Assembly: GCA_902705825.1 (NCBI GenBank)
Contig: CACSIL010000053.1
Coordinates: 1 to 64,000 of the forward strand
Direction: 5' to 3'
DNA from: Halioglobus japonicus
Lineage (GTDB): Bacteria > Pseudomonadota > Gammaproteobacteria > Pseudomonadales > Halieaceae
Length of the DNA stretch: 64,000 bases
The position numbers were made by a program, and so were the translations under genes. Positions 58,874-64,000 of the stretch are shown here, piece after piece; position 1 is the stretch's first letter, and each line of letters begins with the position of its first letter. The notes beneath the pieces are model-generated. The model made no database searches. It was given only the letters and a program-made list of their open reading frames with translations, and had not been told where the DNA came from.

Positions 58874-59973
58874 TCCGTATCGACGAGTACACAGATCGCT
58901 CCAAAGGCGAAAAGGCTCAGGTAGCGGGCACGGCGCATGGTGAATACCATTTTTAGTCCGGCGCGCAGCGCAAAACCATAAACCATCAGCAACAGTAGCA
59001 AGCCGACAACCCCGCCATCACGCAGGGCTGCAAGGAAACTGCTGTGCGCGTAGTTGAGAATGCTCGGTTTGCCATCGGGCAGCAGTATGATCGTCGGCTG
59101 GTAGCCGTATCCGAAAATGGGTGCCTCCCACCATCTATCGATGATGCGTTCCCAGATGGGGAAGCGGTTCATAAAACCGAGATCGGTTGTCGCATTCAAT
59201 AAACCCAGCGACCAGAACAGGTAGATGCCGGCTGCCAGACCGATGGCAAGCCCGATTATCAGTGCCGGTGGCGTCCGACGACGGTCGAGGAAAAACAACA
59301 TAGCGCAGGCTGAAGCCAGCGCCAGCAGACCGGTATTGCTCTGTGTTAACACCACGAACAGGACGATGACCGGCAGGCCCGCCGCGTAGATCCAGGCCCG
59401 TGTTTCACCCCAGTGCCGACGCGCGTAATCCAGCGCGATAACACCAAAGAAACCGTATATGAATGCACTGGGATTCGGGTTGTCAGTGATGCCCAGCCCG
59501 ACCATGCGGTTGTCGGTCAACACCGGCAACAACGCCAGATCTTCAAACAACAGCACAGAAACAGCGGCCGCCACAATGACCACCAGCGCTATCGCGTTCA
59601 TGATGGCATCGGGCATTTGCCGATTGCGTTCAAACCAATGCAGAGTCAGCAGTATGAACACGAGTACATAGGCGCAATAACGCACATCGCGCCACAGGGC
59701 GGCGAGTGAGAAATCCTCGCTCCACAGTGAACTCAGCAATGTGTACCCGATGAAGGCCAGAAGACTTAACCAGGTGGGGCTCTGCAGGCTTCGCTTGAAG
59801 GTTTGCGGGAGCAGAAACAGCCCGGGAAGAAATACGGCTGCTATATAGAATTTGTAGTTATCCACGGCGTTAGGCACGAAGTAAAACCCCGCCAGGAAAA
59901 GTATATACATCACAAAGACGAAATTAGATAGGCTCCATCGTCGATCGCGGTCCGGAAAAGACAGGTTCAGCAC
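58726..59973 (-). CDS. O-antigen ligase/polymerase-like membrane protein
   Basis: 415 residues with about ten hydrophobic segments and a large periplasmic loop (GITDNPNPSAFIYGFFGVIA; EAPIFGYGYQPTIILLPDGK; NYAHSSFLAALRDGGVVGLL). The NYAHSSFLAALRDGG segment is like the conserved H region of WaaL/Wzy_C ligases. They join or polymerise surface glycans on the periplasmic side. The start is GTG at 59973, overlapping the GT2 gene's end by 7 bp. Its 3' end overlaps the convergent GT4 gene by 148 bp. Confidence 0.8.
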   Translation of the reverse strand: MLNLSFPDRDRRWSLSNFVFVMYILFLAGFYFVPNAVDNYKFYIAAVFLPGLFLLPQTFKRSLQSPTWLSLLAFIGYTLLSSLWSEDFSLAALWRDVRYCAYVLVFILLTLHWFERNRQMPDAIMNAIALVVIVAAAVSVLLFEDLALLPVLTDNRMVGLGITDNPNPSAFIYGFFGVIALDYARRHWGETRAWIYAAGLPVIVLFVVLTQSNTGLLALASACAMLFFLDRRRTPPALIIGLAIGLAAGIYLFWSLGLLNATTDLGFMNRFPIWERIIDRWWEAPIFGYGYQPTIILLPDGKPSILNYAHSSFLAALRDGGVVGLLLLLMVYGFALRAGLKMVFTMRRARYLSLFAFGAICVLVDTDQVVTRPRELWIILWLPLACLVAYELGLTEDDSPGSEGRQAGPSPNSIR

Positions 59974-60953
59974 ACAGCATCCTTAGGGCGATAGTGGCGG
60001 TTGGGAATGTGTAGTACTCCGGCAATGGTTCCGAGGTTGTCAGCGACGTTCAGCGCGTAGGGCACCCAGGCACCACTTTTCTGGCCGAGGCTGAACAGCA
60101 TGCGCAGCGCATGCCACACGATCAGCCCCATTGATCTTATCACCAGTCGCACCGCGATGCGCACGGCGCTGAGCACGGAGCGGGCTTTCAGTCGCCGTTT
60201 TACGAAGTACTTCACGCTACCGCGTCGATAGGACTCTCGCCACATATAGGCGAGGTTGGCGCGCTCGGCCGGAACCCATTCATCGACACGCGCGGCGGCG
60301 GCCCAGGCGAACCTGTAGCCACTCAGTTTCAAAGACTGGAACAGCAGTTTGTCCTCGCCTCCGCTCAGCGCAAGGGCAGGGTCAAAAGTCACACCTGTTG
60401 GGCCCAACAGCTCGGCACGCACCAGCACATTGCAGGTTGCCGCTGGCGGATCTGGGTCCAGTTCTTCCAAGCTCTGCCAGTTCTCGGGCTTCACAAAAAG
60501 GCCGCTGGTTGCCACCCATTCCGGTGTTTGCGGCGGAAAGATCGGCTTGGCGAGCCCGACAACGACATCGGCGTCACTGCGGGCCTGCGCGTGCAGCAAT
60601 TGGTCCAGCCAATCCGGCGCGGGTACCTCATCGTCGTCGATCATGGCGATAAAATCCGTTCCCGGAAGTACTGCGGCCAGGGCGGTATTGCGGGCATAGG
60701 AAATGCCGGGCCTCGGTTCGTGCAAATAGCGCAGCGACCAGCGTGACTGGTGAGACTCGCAGGCCGCCCTGGCCGAGCCGTCAGGAGAATTGTCCACTAC
60801 GATGATCTGTACGCCAGGCTGTGGCGTGACGGAAAATATCTGCAATTCGAGGCCATTCAGCAAACGCCGCAAACCGTCCGGGCGCATAAATGTGCAGATA
60901 CAGACCGCTAGTGAGCTGTGAATGGGCTCAGAGATAGGATGCTCCGTCTGCAT
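59967..60953 (-). CDS. Family 2 glycosyltransferase
   Basis: 328 residues. The GT-A fold is shown by LAVCICTFMRPDGLRRLLNG at the start, IIVVDNSPDG, PGISYARNTAL and MIDDDEVPAPDWLDQ, the last containing the DXD metal site. The C-terminal ~90 residues are amphipathic or hydrophobic. It adds a sugar to a surface glycan or lipid carrier. The ATG at 60953 is 6 bp after the stop of the acyltransferase gene, so the start is well fixed. Part of a tightly packed operon with the O-antigen ligase. Confidence 0.85.
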   Translation of the reverse strand: MQTEHPISEPIHSSLAVCICTFMRPDGLRRLLNGLELQIFSVTPQPGVQIIVVDNSPDGSARAACESHQSRWSLRYLHEPRPGISYARNTALAAVLPGTDFIAMIDDDEVPAPDWLDQLLHAQARSDADVVVGLAKPIFPPQTPEWVATSGLFVKPENWQSLEELDPDPPAATCNVLVRAELLGPTGVTFDPALALSGGEDKLLFQSLKLSGYRFAWAAAARVDEWVPAERANLAYMWRESYRRGSVKYFVKRRLKARSVLSAVRIAVRLVIRSMGLIVWHALRMLFSLGQKSGAWVPYALNVADNLGTIAGVLHIPNRHYRPKDAVC

Positions 60954-60958
60954 ATTCG

Positions 60959-61960
60959 CTACAGTTTGTGCGCTTTTGGCCAGCGGCGTTTCAGGCAGAC
61001 CCATTGCTCCGGATACTCCCTTATCCAGTTTTCGAAATGGCGGTGAACTATTTCGGTCAGGGCGATGGCCTGTTCTTTGACCGGTGCATCGGGGATGGGG
61101 CTGACAAGCGGGTCATACACGGTTATGCGGTAGCGCCCCTGGGGCAGGCGTTCGCAGCGCGATACCACCACTGCCGCGTCCGTGCGCAGCGCCAGGCCGA
61201 CGGCGCTGGTATTCGTGAGCGCATCGACACCGAAAAACGGCAGCAGTTTGCCGGTATCCGGACGGGTATCCATCGCCATAATAATGCTTTCGCCAGCATG
61301 CAAAGCCTTCAAAAGAGGGCGCGGGCCGGCGTCGGCAGGTATCAGTTTCTCGCCAAAAGACCGGCGCAGCCCAAGCATCAATTTTTGGATGTTCGGGTTG
61401 GATTCCGGTGCATATATCGCGTTGATGGTGAAACCGTATTGCCGTGTTACCAGCGAGGCGACCTGCCATGCACCCACGTGTGCGGTCAGGAAAATCGTCG
61501 CCCGCTTGCTCAACATATGCTTGAGAGCTTCTGGCTCCAGCACGAACTCGATGCGCTCATCGCGCTCTTCCCAAATCTGTTCCAGTTTGAGTAGCTCTGC
61601 GGCGGAATAGCCAAGGTTGCGGAATATTTGTCGCGTGGTCTTCTCGCGCCATTCCTGCGATTGGTGGGGAAAGGCAATGGCGAGGTTTTCACGGGCTTTG
61701 GCGGCTTTGTCGGATCTGGAGCCGACCAACCCGAAGGCAAACGCAGACAAGCGCATTGCGCTCGCTATGCTCAGCTTACTCATCAGCCAGAAGATAGACC
61801 GAAAGGCAGCCGCCTCTACGCGCTGGGCAATAGTGGCAAGAATCGGCGCTTTACGCGCCAGACGCTTGGGTATCAGGTAAAACTCGGGCACCCCGCTTGA
61901 CTCAGTCCTGGCCCGGATCTGAGCCGAAGATGCGGTCCCAGACGGGTGAACTGACGCCAT
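60959..61960 (-). CDS. LpxL/HtrB-type lipid A acyltransferase-like protein with altered catalytic motif
   Basis: 333 residues. Family blocks are KARENLAIAFPHQSQEWREK, the catalytic-motif region IFLTAHVGAWQVASLV, ESIIMAMDTRPDTGKLLPFF and a final ENWIREYPEQWVCLKRRWPK. The motif reads H161-VGAW-Q166, whereas active LpxL-type enzymes have H-x4-D/E. The overlap with the hydroxylase gene (59 bp if started at 61960) might be avoided by a GTG at 61891. It probably acylates an envelope lipid, unless the Q substitution has abolished activity. Confidence 0.78.
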   Translation of the reverse strand: MASVHPSGTASSAQIRARTESSGVPEFYLIPKRLARKAPILATIAQRVEAAAFRSIFWLMSKLSIASAMRLSAFAFGLVGSRSDKAAKARENLAIAFPHQSQEWREKTTRQIFRNLGYSAAELLKLEQIWEERDERIEFVLEPEALKHMLSKRATIFLTAHVGAWQVASLVTRQYGFTINAIYAPESNPNIQKLMLGLRRSFGEKLIPADAGPRPLLKALHAGESIIMAMDTRPDTGKLLPFFGVDALTNTSAVGLALRTDAAVVVSRCERLPQGRYRITVYDPLVSPIPDAPVKEQAIALTEIVHRHFENWIREYPEQWVCLKRRWPKAHKL

Positions 61961-62534
61961 AGCGACCGCCCTCTCCCGAGTAGTGGTGCTTCAGGTGATA
62001 GTGCTTGAGAAACTTCGCCACTTTGTTACGCATCGGAAAGTGATGCGTAGAGTAGTGGATATAGTCATATATCAGGTAGCCGATGATAAAAAACGCACAA
62101 AAAGGCTGAATCCAGGGCTGTGGAATAAACAGGCCAAACAGCAGGTACAGCACCAGCATAATAGGGATCGCACCCGCTGGAGGCATTACCAGCCGTGTCT
62201 TGTCCTTTGGATCATCGTGGTGGTTACCGTGAAAGAGGAAAACCAGCCACTTACCCAGTTTGCTGGTGGCGGGAAAGTGAAACAGATAACGGTGCAGGCA
62301 GTACTCGGTGAGAGACCACGTCACCATACCGGCCACACCAATGGCCAGCACAGGCATTAGCGGGAGTTCATACACCGCGAGGCTGCGCCAGATGAGCCAG
62401 CCGGCAATAGGCCCCCACATCAGCAACGGCGTGATGGGGTGTACGTGGGATAAACGTTCCAGTAAGTCGTTTTCAAACAAGCGTATTGATTGATGTTGAT
62501 TGTCAGGCTGCATAGGAATCGGTGTCGGCGTCAT
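61902..62534 (-). CDS. Fatty acid hydroxylase/sterol desaturase-family membrane protein
   Basis: 210 residues with four hydrophobic segments. The histidine clusters that bind the di-iron centre are visible: HRYLFHFP, HGNHHDDP, HYSTHHFP and HLKHHYSG. This family hydroxylates or desaturates lipids in the membrane, for example adding 2- or 3-OH groups to acyl chains. Placed between two LpxL-type acyltransferase genes, it may modify the lipid A or another envelope lipid. The ATG at 62534 has an AGGGGG sequence before it and overlaps the previous gene by 32 bp. Confidence 0.85.
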   Translation of the reverse strand: MTPTPIPMQPDNQHQSIRLFENDLLERLSHVHPITPLLMWGPIAGWLIWRSLAVYELPLMPVLAIGVAGMVTWSLTEYCLHRYLFHFPATSKLGKWLVFLFHGNHHDDPKDKTRLVMPPAGAIPIMLVLYLLFGLFIPQPWIQPFCAFFIIGYLIYDYIHYSTHHFPMRNKVAKFLKHYHLKHHYSGEGGRYGVSSPVWDRIFGSDPGQD

Positions 62535-63567
62535 GGCCGCCCCCTTCGTTTTTGGCAAGTGTGTCTTTGGGCCACAGGCGTTTCGAGCAGAACCAGTCTT
62601 GCGGTTGCTGCTGAATCCAGTGTTCAAACTGATGGTGTACCTGTTGGATCATATCGATGGCCTGCGTGGTTTCGTCTGCGCTGGTGTCGCTCGGCTCAAT
62701 GGGTGCGTGGAAGGTGACCCGATAGCGGGCGTCCCGCAAGCGTTCAACCTGCACAGGTACCAGGGCGCAGTTAAACTTAAGCGCAAGTTTGGCTGGCATG
62801 ATGGTCGAGGATTTGTCGTGCCCGAAAAAGGTTACCGGCCGGCCCTCGTCAACCCGTCGATCCATCACCATGGCGACAGTTCGCCCCTGTTTCAGGGCGC
62901 GCATTAACAGCCGGGCGCTGTTCTCTGCCGGCAGCAGTTCGCAGTTCAGGGCGCTGCGCGAATCCAGTAACATGCGATCCAGCAACGGGTTCGTCGGCGG
63001 CGAGTACAGGCTGGCGTTGGGAATATTCAGCTTGGCCATGGCGGAACATACCACTTCCCAGTTGCTCTGGTGAGCAGTGACAATCACGCACGGGCTGTTG
63101 GGGTTCTGGTAGGTCTCGATGGGCTCGCGAATATCGATCTGCAGGCGCTCATCTTCGGCGAGTATGGTGGCCAGGTGTGGATACTCTGCCATAACTCGCC
63201 CCGAGCTTCCCCAGGCGCGTACGACCAGCGCATCGAGTTCGCTGTCGCTCAGTTCGGGAAAAGCGATAGCCAGATTGTTGCGATAAATGGATGTTTTATT
63301 GGCCAGTCGCGGGCCAATCCATCTGCCCAGCCGTTCGCCGAACCGGGATGCGGTATCGATGGGAAGCATCCGCGCCAGTTTGGTAATCACCCATACCAGC
63401 ACAAAATCCAGTCGCCACAGCACCTCGCGGAGCAAGCGATGATTGCGTGCCCATTTGCGCAGTGGATTGCCGACAATGAATTCTGCCACGGGTAAGTCTG
63501 CCTGGATGCTGGAGTTAAAAGTCAAAGCGCGATTATATCGCACTATTGCTGCGTTATTCGCGGTCAA
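62503..63567 (-). CDS. LpxL/HtrB-type lysophospholipid acyltransferase
   Basis: 354 residues. It keeps the canonical H-x4-E (TAHQSNWEVVC, H166 and E171), with NNLAIAFPELSDSELDALVV, VAMVMDRRVDEGRPVTFFG and the ending FEHWIQQQPQDWFCSKRLWP as further family blocks. It transfers an acyl chain to lipid A precursor or a related lipid at the inner membrane. A TTG start at 63567 overlaps the stop of the upstream epimerase (TTGA); a GTG a few codons later is an alternative. The gene overlaps the hydroxylase by 32 bp. Confidence 0.83.
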   Translation of the reverse strand: MTANNAAIVRYNRALTFNSSIQADLPVAEFIVGNPLRKWARNHRLLREVLWRLDFVLVWVITKLARMLPIDTASRFGERLGRWIGPRLANKTSIYRNNLAIAFPELSDSELDALVVRAWGSSGRVMAEYPHLATILAEDERLQIDIREPIETYQNPNSPCVIVTAHQSNWEVVCSAMAKLNIPNASLYSPPTNPLLDRMLLDSRSALNCELLPAENSARLLMRALKQGRTVAMVMDRRVDEGRPVTFFGHDKSSTIMPAKLALKFNCALVPVQVERLRDARYRVTFHAPIEPSDTSADETTQAIDMIQQVHHQFEHWIQQQPQDWFCSKRLWPKDTLAKNEGGGHDADTDSYAA

Positions 63568-64000
63568 AGTGCTGGTAATTTGAGCTGTTGCAGTCCTTCG
63601 CGCAGGCCAATTTTGGGTGTCCAGCCAGTGGCGGCGGTAATCGCACTGTTGTCTGCTACCCAGTCATCGTGGCGCAGTTCGCGCAGTTTTGGCGGTGTCA
63701 GCATGGGTGCAGCGCCTGTGATATTCGCGATTTTGCTATTCACAGCCGCTACGGTGTTCAGCAGCCAGCGAGGCACCTGAAAAAGCCGAATCCTGCGCGA
63801 CCAGTGTTCCTCGGCGATGGCGGTCATTTCGTGCCAGTTGTAGCCGTTTTCCCTGCCGTCGGACAGGGTCAGGGTTTGTCCGCTGGCCGCCTCGCTTCGC
63901 AGGCAGGCAATAATGGCTTCCACCAGGTCCGACACATGGATCAGCGACATGCGCACTTCGGGCGAGCCCGGCACGACCGCGATGCCGCGCTGCATCAGTT
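63564..64000 (-). CDS. NAD-dependent epimerase/dehydratase, 5' end outside window
   Basis: The C-terminal ~145 residues of an extended SDR sugar epimerase/reductase: MSLIHVSDLVEAIIACLRSE and ASGQTLTLSDGRENGYNWHE with the substrate-binding region, and ATGWTPKIGLREGLQQLKL at the end (the family's usual 'GWxPxxxLxEGL' tail). The Rossmann domain and catalytic YxxxK lie outside the window. Its position before lipid and glycan genes suggests a nucleotide-sugar or lipid substrate. Confidence 0.8.
   Translation of the reverse strand, partial: LMQRGIAVVPGSPEVRMSLIHVSDLVEAIIACLRSEAASGQTLTLSDGRENGYNWHEMTAIAEEHWSRRIRLFQVPRWLLNTVAAVNSKIANITGAAPMLTPPKLRELRHDDWVADNSAITAATGWTPKIGLREGLQQLKLPAL

Noticed and set aside
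1-64000. CRISPR arrays, rRNA and tRNA genes
   Set aside because: No regularly spaced repeats and no recognisable rRNA or tRNA sequence were seen on either strand; this was by eye and not by a covariance search.

Overview
The window reads like the chromosome of a marine, aerobic gammaproteobacterium. The evidence is a GC-rich backbone, an LpxL/HtrB-type acyltransferase cluster, an acyclic-terpene (atu-like) carboxylase operon, paired acyl-CoA dehydrogenases, a wax-ester synthase/DGAT and a 7TMR-DISM diguanylate cyclase. The gene mix resembles the Cellvibrionales (for example Halieaceae), but this is inference from gene content; there is no rRNA or tRNA gene in the window to place it.

Layout. 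0-1.1 kb: the end of an IS3-family element has cut into a FadL-type outer-membrane protein gene. 1.1-7 kb: GT2-GtrA glycosyltransferase, a large membrane protein, nhaA, and an unusual fused dihydroorotate dehydrogenase/PyrK-like protein. 7.4-11.2 kb: a four-gene envelope-stress operon (possible ribbon-helix-helix protein, PspA, YqiJ, YqiK flotillin) with a palindrome over its likely promoter. 11.3-17.2 kb: selO, an amidohydrolase, DedA, a half-size GDT1-type transporter and small proteins. 17.2-29.4 kb: atuF-E-C-A, a drug-efflux-like MFS protein, two acyl-CoA dehydrogenases and a diguanylate cyclase.

29.4-48.3 kb is a different world: AT-richer, almost every gene on the minus strand, small and mostly hypothetical. 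About a dozen attC-like sites separate the genes between about 35 and 48 kb. No integron integrase is visible, so this is a CALIN (cluster of attC sites lacking an integrase). Cassette cargo includes an AIPR-family (abortive-infection type) protein, a PD-(D/E)XK-like protein, a two-lipoprotein cassette, VOC, GNAT, SnoaL-like, DUF1801, YdeI and DUF5063 proteins, and several membrane proteins. An IS1182-family element sits beside one attC. Between 29.4 and 35 kb lie decayed genes (YciI-like, DUF2059-like, a truncated alpha/beta hydrolase) mixed with intact stress genes (UspE-like, DJ-1/PfpI).

48.5-55.9 kb returns to backbone lipid metabolism: a crotonase, spinster-like MFS, WS/DGAT with a coupled alpha/beta hydrolase, a glycine-zipper lipoprotein, a class C beta-lactamase-like hydrolase and a 2OG-Fe(II) oxygenase. 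56-64 kb is a surface glycan/lipid locus: two GT4 enzymes, an O-antigen ligase-like protein, a GT2, two LpxL-type acyltransferases, a fatty-acid-hydroxylase-like protein and a partial epimerase. Most of these genes overlap or abut, which suggests one transcription unit.
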